From Jaenimonas drosophilae (taxonomy: Eukaryota; Euglenozoa; Kinetoplastea; Trypanosomatida; Trypanosomatidae), in NCBI GenBank assembly GCA_030849065.1, contig JASAON010001652.1:124001-188000 (forward strand): a stretch of 64,000 bases of DNA, in the 5' to 3' direction. This document shows positions 44,919 to 54,882 of the stretch, in pieces. How positions within the stretch are numbered: the stretch's first letter is position 1; each line of letters opens with the position of its first letter. Made by a program: the position numbers and the translations under genes. The notes under the pieces were generated by a model. That model did not search any database. It was given only the letters and a program-made list of their open reading frames with translations, and was not told the origin of the DNA.

Positions 44919-44971
44919 CCCCTCCCCTCCCCTCCCCTCCCCCCACTCTCTCTCCATCTCTCTCATCACAG
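44919..44971 (+). promoter_or_regulatory. C-tract polypyrimidine and trans-splice acceptor
   Basis: Four CCCC units and one CCCCCC, each separated by T (44919-44944), run into a CT repeat and CACAG with AG at 44970-44971. This is 13 bases before the ATG at 44984. The complementary strand could fold as a G-quadruplex. Confidence 0.55.
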
Positions 44972-44983
44972 ATCATAGTAAAC

Positions 44984-45433
44984 ATGTCCGCATTGAAATT
45001 AGCCACACGGCAGCTCTACCGCCAAGCTTCTCTGCAGCCACGTCTGGCCCTTCCGGCTGGCCGCACCATCTCGCTCGAAGAAGGTCGTCAGCTAGCGAAG
45101 TTAGTGGCGGAGGAAGATGAGCGCATTCACCGCGTAACAACGGAGCTTCTCAACGCCACAGCTGACTCCCCCGTCATTGTAGAAGAGAAAGTCTCCAAGA
45201 AGATTGCCCTTCTTCGTCAGCAGCAACAAAAGGATGAAAATGTTCGGGCTGCGGTTCAGTACGCCAAGCGTCAGGCTGCCAAGCACGCTAGCACACTTAC
45301 CAAGAAGGACGCCGACCATGTCACGGGGATTGCCCAGCAACTCCTGCACCGCAAGGCACCAGGAAATGCAACGGTGATGAAACACCGTCTTGAGCGTGCC
45401 GTACCAAAGCAGTCAAAATCCAAGAAGAAGTGA
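44984..45433 (+). CDS. Small basic protein, probable mitochondrial
   Basis: The protein has 149 residues from ATG 44984, 13 bases after the acceptor. The N-terminus (ALKLATRQLYRQASLQPRLA) is basic and amphipathic, without acidic residues, which fits a mitochondrial presequence. The remainder is helical, rich in Gln, Lys and Ala, and ends in a Lys/Ser tail (SKSKKK). No family is recognised. It could be a mitochondrial ribosome or assembly subunit, a class with many lineage-specific small members in kinetoplastids. Confidence 0.65.
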   Translation: MSALKLATRQLYRQASLQPRLALPAGRTISLEEGRQLAKLVAEEDERIHRVTTELLNATADSPVIVEEKVSKKIALLRQQQQKDENVRAAVQYAKRQAAKHASTLTKKDADHVTGIAQQLLHRKAPGNATVMKHRLERAVPKQSKSKKK

Positions 45434-45746
45434 GCTGCTTCTCGCGCGTCCTTTGCTGCTTCCTAATCATAAACCTCCCCTCGACCGACTAAACTGTCTT
45501 CTCTCGTCATGTACGACTGCAATGTCCATGTGCGTAATACGCATCTTCACCTTAGTAGTGATTCTCACTTGATTGATGTTGCCTTCTTCGCTGTGTTTCT
45601 TGTTGTTGTTGCTCTACATGATAGTCAGTAGCGGCTCTTCATTCTGCCTGCACATCTCCCCCCCCCCTTCCCCCTTCTTGGCTATACCGCTGCGAGGGTG
45701 CGAGGGCTATTGATTGGCTGACATCACAATTATCAGGCCCTGAATC
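45434..45746. other. Intergenic spacer, 313 bp
   Basis: It contains a poly-C tract (about 45658-45675). Nothing else was recognised. Confidence 0.6.
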
Positions 45747-48203
45747 ATGGCACCAAGTTGTTTGGCTGTGGTGGCACTCTTCTCCACCCTTTCTCTCTCC
45801 ATGTTCAATTGGCCGACCTTTTCCTATGAATACTCCTCCGCCCACGCCCATAACCTGTCCTGCACGGAGGTCTTCCTCAATACCACTCATTCCTCTGTGA
45901 ATGCGTCGAAGTGGTACATGAACTCTGCCCCAACCGGACGTGTGGCCTGCTCCTCTCAACTAGACTGGCATACCTACAAGGGGGTTGCTTACTTTGAGAT
46001 TGAGGTGGATGCCGCCAACCTCATCCTACCAACAATGATGGACTGCAACGACTGCACAACGATGATGATTGACACAGACCACAAGCACTGTGAGGTGAAG
46101 ACACGTGTTACCTCATTCCATGTCGTGCCACCCAATGGGATGGTGGAGATCATGATTCAGCAATTCCGATCCTTCATTTCCAGCCGCATCAACAATGAGA
46201 TTTGTGGGAACGGAGAGCCGTCGTTGGAAGAGGCGTTGCTGAACCACACAGATGCCGCATGGTTTGCGGTTCCCGATTTGCTTCCTGGAGCTCTTCCGCT
46301 CGCATCCTCCCCTCTCTTTCGCTCCATTAACCACATTATTGGTGTGCTGCCTCAAGAGGTTGGTGGCCTGCACATATCTTCGTCATGGGTTGGTCAATCA
46401 ACCATGCGGCTCACCGCCCATGTGGTGGAGCCCCTTCCCGTCATGATATACTCAGACACTGAAGATGACTTGATGACGTTGGTGGGCCCGCCGAGCTGGC
46501 TGCCACGTGCACTCCAGCCGCTCTACCAACACGTACAACAGGAGCTGATGGAACCCTTTGTGGCAGGTAACCTCTCCAACTGGGCGATTGAGGGCCACAT
46601 TCCTGTGGATGCATCTCTGTCAATGGACGTCTCCTTCAAGAACCTCAGCTGCGACGTGTTCTCCTACGCGTGCGCAGTAGACCTTGTGGGCGGGATTGCC
46701 ATATCCAATCTGCGCGTGGACGGTGCAGGAGATGTTGGGCGGCTCCTGACCCTTCACGCTGTTCCAGCCATTCAAAATCGAAGCAACGAGCTCCTGCAGG
46801 AGCTTCTCAACACCTCGGATGATGCAACACGCTATACCATCCCAACGGCTGAGAGGGCAGTGGTCAACTCTCGCCCATGCATCCCGATGCTTGCACTTCT
46901 TGCAGTGTTTGTCCTTAGCGCTGGTGCGTATGCAACGTGGCGCAACATCAAACGGCAGGCAACCTCAGAAGCAGTCAGGGTTGCAGGGGCTGCAACGGAA
47001 GACGAGGATGATGATGATGATGCACAGCCCGTTTCTGTGAAACGAATCCTTGTAGAAGACGCCCTTCTCACGTTGGGAGTCCTGGTGTGTGGGCTGGGTT
47101 TCTGCTGGTCCAACACCACAACGGGCTCAACGGTAGTTGTGGGTGGCGAGATGGAGTTGTACGCCTTCTCCTTGAAGCACACAGTGTCAGACCTCTGGCA
47201 ATCAGGACTGAAGCCCCTCTCCGTCTGTGTTCTTCTCTTTTCCGGTGTATACCCCTACATCAAACTACTCAGTCTCCTCTACTTCACTCTGATTCGGCAG
47301 GACCCACGCAATCCTGTACTCGAGTTCGTGGACTACTTTGGAAAGTTCTCCTTCATTGACAGCTTCGTGATGATGGTGATGGTGGCTGGCCTCGAGGTTC
47401 GCGGTATCGCGGATGTACGGATGGACCCCTCCTTCTTCATCTTTCTTGGGTCCACGATTGGCTCAATTGTCATGGGAAACTACGCCATGTACGGCTGGCG
47501 CAGAGGAACGTCTCTTGCCCCACCTCATCACAGTGCTCCATCGATACCCACCACGACGGAAGAACACAACGAGGTGGCTGATGGCCACGTGGCCACCACC
47601 ACGGAAGAAGAAGAGACTGCTGGCGATGCGGCAGATCAAGACGATGAAGAAGCCACTCTTCTTCCTCCCTCACAGGAGGAGGCTCCACGACGAGCCACCT
47701 TCTCACTACCTACACTTCGGACGTTGTCCGCGTTGCTCATTGCGTCATGCACATTGGTGGCATGGATCTGGCCAAGCTTGACCTTCGTTGTGTCTGGCAG
47801 TGCAACCCTCATTGTTCCCACCCGTCAATCCTACTCCCTCTGGGGTCTTGCCACGCGCGTGGGTACCTGGGGTGTTGTGCTTCTCTGCACGACAGTGTTC
47901 GTGGCTCCCGTGCTGTATGCCCTCACCTACCCCCGTATACCATTACTGGCATCGTGGTGCGCTGCCGATGTGTTCGTGGTAGCCTGTGTGGCGGGACTCC
48001 TTCAGCTCAGCGACTTCATTGGCTTCATTCTTGGAGATCAGATGCAGGATGTTTTCACAGCTGAAGCGGTTCTCCTGCCACCCCTCGCTGGACTGGTTGC
48101 CGCAGCCGCAGCTGTGTGGGCACTCATGCTGTTCCGATTCCAAGGGCATGGCATGCAAAAGATGCATCATCACCACATCGATGTCAGCGATCCTCTCCCT
48201 TGA
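45747..48203 (+). CDS. PqiA-like membrane protein with ectodomain, paralogue 1
   Basis: The protein has 818 residues and is the most divergent of the four. A signal peptide covers about 1-20. The ectodomain (about 20-370) has many Cys and N-glycosylation sequons. A membrane helix at about 378-396 leads to the first PqiA-like unit (about 430-590). Its clearest text is TVSDLWQSGLKPLS followed by a Val-Tyr-Pro-Tyr-Ile-Lys helix, then GKFSFIDSFVMM; these match the 'LWxSGxxPL ... P-x-x-K' and 'G+(W/F)SxxDxFV' elements of bacterial PqiA. After an acidic/Ser linker (about 590-650), a second unit (about 650-800) keeps WCAADVFVVACVAGL. Bacterial PqiA works with MCE proteins in lipid transport; the zinc-ribbon cysteines of PqiA are not seen. 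Function here is unknown; a lipid-handling role is inferred. Confidence 0.75.
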   Translation: MAPSCLAVVALFSTLSLSMFNWPTFSYEYSSAHAHNLSCTEVFLNTTHSSVNASKWYMNSAPTGRVACSSQLDWHTYKGVAYFEIEVDAANLILPTMMDCNDCTTMMIDTDHKHCEVKTRVTSFHVVPPNGMVEIMIQQFRSFISSRINNEICGNGEPSLEEALLNHTDAAWFAVPDLLPGALPLASSPLFRSINHIIGVLPQEVGGLHISSSWVGQSTMRLTAHVVEPLPVMIYSDTEDDLMTLVGPPSWLPRALQPLYQHVQQELMEPFVAGNLSNWAIEGHIPVDASLSMDVSFKNLSCDVFSYACAVDLVGGIAISNLRVDGAGDVGRLLTLHAVPAIQNRSNELLQELLNTSDDATRYTIPTAERAVVNSRPCIPMLALLAVFVLSAGAYATWRNIKRQATSEAVRVAGAATEDEDDDDDAQPVSVKRILVEDALLTLGVLVCGLGFCWSNTTTGSTVVVGGEMELYAFSLKHTVSDLWQSGLKPLSVCVLLFSGVYPYIKLLSLLYFTLIRQDPRNPVLEFVDYFGKFSFIDSFVMMVMVAGLEVRGIADVRMDPSFFIFLGSTIGSIVMGNYAMYGWRRGTSLAPPHHSAPSIPTTTEEHNEVADGHVATTTEEEETAGDAADQDDEEATLLPPSQEEAPRRATFSLPTLRTLSALLIASCTLVAWIWPSLTFVVSGSATLIVPTRQSYSLWGLATRVGTWGVVLLCTTVFVAPVLYALTYPRIPLLASWCAADVFVVACVAGLLQLSDFIGFILGDQMQDVFTAEAVLLPPLAGLVAAAAAVWALMLFRFQGHGMQKMHHHHIDVSDPLP

Positions 48204-48533
48204 GCAAGAGGCACAAGCCTCATTCTTGCTCTCTCTGTCCTTCTCCCTCAGGAGGTGATGGATCTTTCCCCCCCCCCCCATATGTGCGTGCACCCCCCTG
48301 CTTCAACCACCATCATCAACAACGACAATCATTGTGCTCTGCATCGATCTTGATTATCCTCGCGATTGCTCGTGTACATCTCCGACAACATCTTCTCTCC
48401 TTGTTTCCTTCTTTGGTTTGTGTGTGCTCATCACAGCTCTTACATCTCACACGAAGCAATCAAAAGATCTTCCCTCTACGCCACACTCATCCACTTCCAC
48501 CTCCAGTACAATCTTCCGCAGCAACGCTCGACG
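48204..48533. other. Intergenic spacer, 330 bp
   Basis: It contains a run of C residues at 48267-48279 and a pyrimidine tract at 48390-48420 leading to CACAG (AG at 48435-48436), a likely acceptor for paralogue 2. Confidence 0.55.
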
Positions 48534-50894
48534 ATGGCCGCGGCGGCACCTTTTGTGTCGTTCCTTCTCAGCCTTCTCTTCTCCCAGGTCTATGAGCTGA
48601 ACCTGATGGATGGGCTGGCCCTGGCTGGCCCACTTGCAGCGCCTGACTCTTCCACGGCACTGACGAACCTCAACTTCCATCGCGTGAACCTCTCCAAGTC
48701 ATTTGTGGTTTCTTCCTACGGGCCACTCTTTCAACTTGACCTTGGCACTGACTGCATCGTCGCGACAGGAGTGGCCGATATCCATGCAGGCGAAACCATC
48801 ATCCCAAATGCGTCGTTGGATATGTCCGTGTGTGGTGCTCTCCACGTAGGCACCACACCACCAGCCGCGGCATTGAGTATCCGGGCCTCGACGACACCCA
48901 CTGCCCAAGACCCATCCATTACCTGCACCCTTCAAGCCACCATGGACACCATGGGCTCTGCCACACCCATCAATCTATGCCCAATGGTGCTTTCGTTGCT
49001 CACCGACACAAGTACCCTTCCCGCACCCGTGGCACCTCCCCCACTATACCCCGAGGCCTCACCCATTTCCGCCTCAAGGCTGCTCCGCGCTGCTATGCAC
49101 ATCATTCCCCAGTTAGAGCGCGCCTTTCCTCTCCGCATCTCCTTGTTGCCACTCTCCATGACAGCCATTCGTCTTCAAGTCAGCACGCTGGAACTGGTGT
49201 CCATGCAGCAATCGGGCCAAGGCTCCGCCATCACCAACCTTCTGCAGATGATGCTCAAGGCGGTGGCGGTGAACGGTCCCATTCACTCGACGGAACAACA
49301 CGAAGTTGCCATCCCGCAAGGCACAACGATGCACGTGGATCTCCTTCTGACCAACCTCACATGCAATTCAGCTGGCTATATCTGCTCATTTCCTGTGCAG
49401 GGGGGACTTCAACTGGCCAACTTCGTCTTGGAGGGTGAGCAGCAACCACTGGCTGTGCCCTTTGCGAAGCTGGGCCCGAGCTTGGCCTCGATGCTCCTGT
49501 CAGGGATGCTGCTTCCTAAGATTTGTACCATGAAGGGTGATCGCTGCAGCGTTGAGATGGTCTACGACACAACCGTCTCGGCACCACCAACTTGGCTGAT
49601 GGTCTTCTTCCCACTACTCGCCGCCGTGCTCATTCCCCTGCCTGTCTTGTACAACCTCCGCCGCCACAAACGCCAGCCCGTACTCAGCACCAAAGGCAAG
49701 CCCGTCTCCATGTGGCGCCTCGGTGTGGAGGACGCACTTCTTGGAACCTTGATTCTCGCCACCTGCGGCTGCTTCCTCTTTGCCGACACCACCTCGGTTG
49801 CTCGAATTATCATTGGAGAAGACATGACGAGCTACGTCTTCAACTTGAAGGGAACGGTGCGGCATCTGTGGCAGGCAGGGATGGTGCCACTCTCCATCGT
49901 CATGATCGTCTTCTGTGGCGTCTATCCCTTCATGAAGATGGCGTGCGTGGTGTACTTCTCGATGCTCCGCTATCAGCAATACTCGAGGATTCTTCGTGCG
50001 GTGGACGTGTTTGGCAAGTTCTCCTTCATCGTCACAATGGTGCTGATTGTGTGTGCGGCAGGTCTGAGTGTTCCAGGAGCGGTGTCTTTGGAAGTGTTGC
50101 CATCCTTTTATGTGTTCTTGGTGGCAACAATCTGCTTGGTCATCGTGGGAAACTATGGTATCTACGCCTACCGCTTTGGCACGAACGTTCGTCCGGCTGC
50201 CATGTCATACGCAACTTGTGTTGGCACATCGGAGAAGGAGAGCACCCACCCAGATGACTTGGTGGGGCAGGACTCGTTGGAGGTGGAAGCGGCGGAGGAA
50301 GACGTCAAGCGCCTGGATGGCACGGAGCCTGTGTCAGAGGCCAATGCACTGCCAGCAACACTCAACGCACTTCTTCAGGGAGTGTGGTGGAAGGTTGCAC
50401 TGCCGTCATCAACCATCATCTTTGCCCTCACCATCCCTGCCTTCGTCGTCACCTCCATCTCCTTTGAGGTCTCTGGTGCTGCACAGCTCCTCACTGGACC
50501 AACACGCCATTACAGCCTCTTCCAACTGGCCACTTTCACCAATTCGATTTGCGCAGCAGTTGCGATTTGCACGGTGATCATCGCACCCACTGTGATGGCC
50601 ATGTTCTACGAAGTCACCATCTTCATTGGGTCCTGGACAGCAGCGGATGTCATTCTCTTTGCCTGTGTGGCGGGTCTGCTGCAGCTCAACGACTACGTGG
50701 AACTCGCCATCGGGGAAGGATTGAGCCCCATCTTCCACGTGAAGGCACATCTTCACTGGCCTCTTATTCTGCTTTTGCTGGCAGCTATCTTGACGTGGGC
50801 CCTGCAGGCGTGCCATTACTTTGACGTACGAGACTTCATCGCACGTCGCCGCCGCCTTCGTGGAGAGCGGAACAATCGTGAGCCTGTTCCTTGA
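48534..50894 (+). CDS. PqiA-like membrane protein with ectodomain, paralogue 2
   Basis: The protein has 786 residues from ATG 48534, about 98 bases after a probable acceptor. The signal peptide is at about 1-20 (PFVSFLLSLLFSQVYELNL). The ectodomain runs to about 350 and a membrane helix to about 375. The first PqiA-like unit (about 393-550) shows TVRHLWQAGMVPLSIVMIVF and GKFSFIVTMVL, where the usual Asp is replaced by Thr. A variable acidic linker follows. The second unit (about 613-760) keeps GSWTAADVILFACVAGLLQL. The tail is short and Arg-rich. The architecture is identical to that of its neighbours, but the protein is clearly divergent from paralogues 3 and 4 over the whole length, so it is an older duplication. 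Confidence 0.75.
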   Translation: MAAAAPFVSFLLSLLFSQVYELNLMDGLALAGPLAAPDSSTALTNLNFHRVNLSKSFVVSSYGPLFQLDLGTDCIVATGVADIHAGETIIPNASLDMSVCGALHVGTTPPAAALSIRASTTPTAQDPSITCTLQATMDTMGSATPINLCPMVLSLLTDTSTLPAPVAPPPLYPEASPISASRLLRAAMHIIPQLERAFPLRISLLPLSMTAIRLQVSTLELVSMQQSGQGSAITNLLQMMLKAVAVNGPIHSTEQHEVAIPQGTTMHVDLLLTNLTCNSAGYICSFPVQGGLQLANFVLEGEQQPLAVPFAKLGPSLASMLLSGMLLPKICTMKGDRCSVEMVYDTTVSAPPTWLMVFFPLLAAVLIPLPVLYNLRRHKRQPVLSTKGKPVSMWRLGVEDALLGTLILATCGCFLFADTTSVARIIIGEDMTSYVFNLKGTVRHLWQAGMVPLSIVMIVFCGVYPFMKMACVVYFSMLRYQQYSRILRAVDVFGKFSFIVTMVLIVCAAGLSVPGAVSLEVLPSFYVFLVATICLVIVGNYGIYAYRFGTNVRPAAMSYATCVGTSEKESTHPDDLVGQDSLEVEAAEEDVKRLDGTEPVSEANALPATLNALLQGVWWKVALPSSTIIFALTIPAFVVTSISFEVSGAAQLLTGPTRHYSLFQLATFTNSICAAVAICTVIIAPTVMAMFYEVTIFIGSWTAADVILFACVAGLLQLNDYVELAIGEGLSPIFHVKAHLHWPLILLLLAAILTWALQACHYFDVRDFIARRRRLRGERNNREPVP

Positions 50895-51695
50895 GGTACT
50901 ACTCCGATTGTCATCGCCATCCTTCTTTTCTCTCTCTCCCCCTCACCCTTGCTTTTTCTTTCTGGCATTGTGTGCCCACGTTCGTGCGTATGCCACTTTT
51001 GTGCTCTTTCTTTTTGACTTTGCGTTCATACCGTCCGTTCTTCCATCCTCGACGAACCTTGGTTTTTTTCTTTTCTATCATCATCAGCTCCTACAAGTGA
51101 CTGACAACATACACAACGCACCTCCGCACTAGAATGGCTGGTGAATACTGCCGTGCATTGTTTGTCGGTGAACGAAGAAAGACACATGTTGTCTTCTTCC
51201 AGGTGATGCTGCTTTGTAGCTGACGCCCGCCTTCCGATATCTTTCATTGGCATCATTTCTCTTTTTTTTGTGATTTATATATGTGTTTATTGTGTGTATC
51301 TTCGAGTAGGTGGAACCTCTACGTTGTACTACAACGAGAGTAGTACTCTCTCGCTGGAACTTTTTTTCCTCAGCCGCCACCGATTCTGTGGCTGCCAATA
51401 TAGGTACTTCCTCTGGTGGGTCATTCATGAAGTGAGTGTGTGTGAGCACACGTAGCCGTGGTTGATGGTATATATATCGCTCTCTCTATTGAAGTGTGCA
51501 ACACATCCATGGCAGTCCTCCTGCTTATTGTACCGACTAATGAGCATCAACCAACAAACTAACCTTGCCTCTCCGTCTTTTTTTCATGTTTTCTGTCTGA
51601 TGTTGGTGCATCGAAGAGACCCATTAATCAATCATTACACAATCAATACCGATCATTATCACCCTCAACAAGAAAAAGTGGCCGAACCTGTTGTT
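50895..51695. other. Intergenic spacer, 801 bp
   Basis: It is T/C-rich with poly-T runs near 51006, 51061 and 51263, and a TATATATAT stretch at 51470-51478. It contains no credible gene. Confidence 0.55.
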
Positions 51696-54068
51696 ATGTC
51701 ATCAGACATGTTCAAGTGCTTCGCACTCTTCCTTACCCTTCTCTTCAGCGATGACTACACCCTCAATGTGCCGGACGGGTGGACGTTGCCGCTGACGGAA
51801 CTGCCTCCTGCCCCAGCACCCTTTGCACAAGTCACTGAGCTGCGCATCTACTCCATTGGCCTGCCAACGGGCCTCGATGTGAAGGTGGACAGCAAAGGCA
51901 TCTACATGAACCAAACCGATTGCTTGACGATCCTCCTCGACTTGCCTGCAGTGGACTGGAATGACGTCCACATCGACGTGTGTGGCGGTGTGATGTACGA
52001 GGTTGTTCCCGATGCACCGCAAACATGCGGTTACCACCCCATGAGATTGACTGACTGCGATGCACAACTCAAGATCAGCTTCGGACCAGTCAACGTACCA
52101 TTCAACTTGTGCGCCACTATCCCGAACGCAACGGGAGATGTACCCAAACAACAAAGCTCGTTGCCGAGTGCACTTCCCCTCCGGCAAACTCTTGCCATCC
52201 CAGAGCGCATCAATCAGGTTCCGCCAATTCTGCGTGCGTTGCAGCGCATTGCCGCACGAGCGAGCGATGTGCTTCCTGTTTCGATACAAGTAACCATTCC
52301 CACGAGAGACGCCATCCACTTCCAACTCACCACCCGTGAAACCGTCAACGCGGACACCAACACCAACATTAACGCCAGTGCACTTCCGTCGATCCCATAC
52401 TTGAACTTCATCTACACCGCTTTCAAACAGCTCAGCAATGAAAGCCTCCTCATCTCTGTGATGGGGCTCATGGATCACGTGCACTTGAACAAGGAACCGA
52501 TGGTGGGAGTGGCCAACCTTCTCGCCAACCTTCCCCCAGGCATACAACTATCTTTTGACCTCCTCATCCCAGATTTTCAGTGCAGCAGGGATGGCTACAC
52601 CTGTACAATATCCCGCCATGAGCCCGTGGTTATTGACGGGGTTCTCGTGAAGGGATTCAACACGCTGGACGCGATGGCCAACTCCTTCGCCCATCTTGTG
52701 TCCTCCACTGCAATGACCATCATTAACCGCGCCATAATCCCTGCCTACTGCCAAAGAACCAGTGATGACGCTTCGTGTTCTTTTGTTATACCCCACCACT
52801 CCCCACGTCACTCCCCACCCCTGTGGCTGCTCATTCTCCTCCCCCTGGCATCCGTTGTATGCACCGTGTTGATTGTGGCCTTCAATCTCCGTCGTCACCG
52901 TCGTACGCCGCTCGTGAACCACGACGGAAGCCGCGTCTCAGAGTGGCGCATCATTGTGGAAGACTCCGCGCTGTGCATGGTCATCTTTGGCTGCATGGCG
53001 TGCTTCATCACCTCCAACATCACCTCTGCAGCCACAGTGGTCATTGGGGGTGAAGTGACGTCCTACGCATTCGGCCTCATCAACACCGTTTCCGACCTGT
53101 GGAAGGCAGGTCTGCAGCCCCTCTCCTTCTTTGTGATGGTCTTCAGCGGCATCTACCCCTACTTCAAGCTGCTCTGCATGCTGCTGTACACGGTGCTGCT
53201 GTACCGACCGGACTCCATGGTACTCAAGATCATCGACGTCATTGGCAAGTTCTCCTTCCTGGACATGTTTGTGATGCTCATCTTTGTTTCCGGACTGGAG
53301 ATTCCTGGCGTTGCGGATGTGAACATCCTGGCCTCCTTCTATCTCTTCATGGGAGCCACCACCTTCTCCATCGCATGCGGCAACTACGCTACCAACCTCT
53401 GGCGCCGCGGCACCTCCGTTCGCTCGCGGGTGGCACGTGATGTATCATCGAGTGACACCAATCCTCTAAGCCCCGATGTCTCCATCAAGTCCACCGACTC
53501 CAAACGTGAGACGGACGCTGAAGCTATTGTGTTAGCAGACCGGAACATCTTCATGCGCTTTTTGCACCGCGTGTGGTGGTTGGTCTCTATTCCAGCCTTT
53601 GTACTGGTGTTGTGCCTAACAATCCCCTGCATTGCCGCCACAACCCTCTCCTACCGTGTGGGCGGAGTGGCCTCCATCACCGCCCCACCTTCAGACTTCA
53701 CTTTGGTTTCGCTGGCCAGTGCCGCAAATGTAACGCTGCTTCTTCTTGTGGTCATCACCGTCATTCTGGCACCCTTACTGTTTGCCATCTTCACCGATGA
53801 AACAGCCTTCATTGGGGCGTGGACAGCAGCCGATGTGATGCTCCTTGCCTGCGTTGCCGGACTGTTGCAGCTCAACCAGTTTGTTCAGTTCATTCTTGGC
53901 GGTGACTACGATGCGCTTTACAGCGCTGATGCCCAGCTTCACTGGCCGCTGATTCCACTCTTGATCGCTGCATTGCTGAGTTGGGCATTGCAGATCCTTC
54001 ATTTGTGTGGGGTGCGACCAAGATGGGAACCACGCTTGAAGCGATGGCTAACGGCGTGTAGTGTATAA
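51696..54068 (+). CDS. PqiA-like membrane protein with ectodomain, paralogue 3
   Basis: The protein has 790 residues from ATG 51696; ATG 51708 is equally possible and would give 786 residues, the length of paralogues 2 and 4. The signal peptide is MFKCFALFLTLLFSDDY. The ectodomain (about 25-370) is rich in sequons and Cys. A membrane helix lies at about 372-395. The first PqiA-like unit (about 417-575) has TVSDLWKAGLQPLSFFVMVF and GKFSFLDMFVMLIF. A linker with Asp/Ser/Thr follows, then a second unit (about 618-770) with GAWTAADVMLLACVAGLLQL. The block 52862-53422 is almost identical to paralogue 4, unlike the flanks. A membrane lipid-handling role is inferred from bacterial PqiA. Confidence 0.77.
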   Translation: MSSDMFKCFALFLTLLFSDDYTLNVPDGWTLPLTELPPAPAPFAQVTELRIYSIGLPTGLDVKVDSKGIYMNQTDCLTILLDLPAVDWNDVHIDVCGGVMYEVVPDAPQTCGYHPMRLTDCDAQLKISFGPVNVPFNLCATIPNATGDVPKQQSSLPSALPLRQTLAIPERINQVPPILRALQRIAARASDVLPVSIQVTIPTRDAIHFQLTTRETVNADTNTNINASALPSIPYLNFIYTAFKQLSNESLLISVMGLMDHVHLNKEPMVGVANLLANLPPGIQLSFDLLIPDFQCSRDGYTCTISRHEPVVIDGVLVKGFNTLDAMANSFAHLVSSTAMTIINRAIIPAYCQRTSDDASCSFVIPHHSPRHSPPLWLLILLPLASVVCTVLIVAFNLRRHRRTPLVNHDGSRVSEWRIIVEDSALCMVIFGCMACFITSNITSAATVVIGGEVTSYAFGLINTVSDLWKAGLQPLSFFVMVFSGIYPYFKLLCMLLYTVLLYRPDSMVLKIIDVIGKFSFLDMFVMLIFVSGLEIPGVADVNILASFYLFMGATTFSIACGNYATNLWRRGTSVRSRVARDVSSSDTNPLSPDVSIKSTDSKRETDAEAIVLADRNIFMRFLHRVWWLVSIPAFVLVLCLTIPCIAATTLSYRVGGVASITAPPSDFTLVSLASAANVTLLLLVVITVILAPLLFAIFTDETAFIGAWTAADVMLLACVAGLLQLNQFVQFILGGDYDALYSADAQLHWPLIPLLIAALLSWALQILHLCGVRPRWEPRLKRWLTACSV
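52862..53422 (+). repeat. Gene-conversion tract, copy A
   Basis: This 561-bp stretch matches 56022-56582 with only two mismatches, both adjacent at 53393-53394 (CA versus GC). The flanks on both sides differ strongly. The tract begins in the membrane helix and ends exactly where the variable linker starts. Confidence 0.9.
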
Positions 54069-54882
54069 GAGGTGAGCACAGCGTGAGCCGGCTACGAACG
54101 TGTAGTAACTGCCCTGTGTTCATGTCCTTCTTCCTCTCTCTACCCCCCTCAAAAAATTATTTTCATTTTCCAACAGTTGTGTTTCTCCCATCAATGTAGC
54201 GTGTTCTTCTTTACTTTTTTTTTTGCGACCACTTTCGCGAATGTGCGGCTGTGTGTCCGGCTTCTTTTTACTGGTGTGTTGTTATGTGCTTCTTTTGTGT
54301 GTTTTTTTTTCGAATATATTGCTAAGGACAGCTGCATTGCATCTCACCCCTTTAACGGCACAACTGTATTTGGTGGTGGTGTGTGCATGTGATTTTTTTC
54401 TTTTCAATGTTCGGTTTTTTGGGTGACTGAAGTCATTGGGCGTCGCAACTGTTGTTTCTTTGTTTATTTTACTGAAAAAAAAAGGTCCACTTTCTTTTGT
54501 ACTTTTGTGATGTCTTATCTTCTTCAGATCTTTATTGAGACCTATGTTTTACCTACGTCAAAACAAAACAAGTACACTGTTGGTGTGTTGGTATCATCTG
54601 CGATACGCAACATTATCCTGAGTCTGACTTTCATCTGCCATCACTCATGTATATTTCCTCACGCCACTTGCATCTTACTCTTACTCTCATAGTTCCATTC
54701 ATCATCAACATTCCTATAAACCAGTCATTACTCCATCTTTGACGTCATCACTACTACACAACAAGCCCGCGATATCACCCGTCCCTGCTACGCGTGTTTG
54801 ATACTTTTTTATTTGCTTTTTCCCCCCACTCTATACCCATACACCACCAAACACACGCCTTCTTCTTCGGTCACGGGGCACC
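54069..54882. other. Intergenic spacer, 814 bp
   Basis: It is T-rich, with poly-T at 54216-54225, 54302-54312 and 54391-54398 and an A-run at 54475-54483. Frames of up to 89 codons are AT-rich and lack coding character. No gene is called. Confidence 0.55.

Noticed and set aside
54177..54692. Frames of 67-89 codons in the spacer before paralogue 4
   Set aside because: They are driven by poly-T (Phe/Leu/Val-rich) and lack coding bias.
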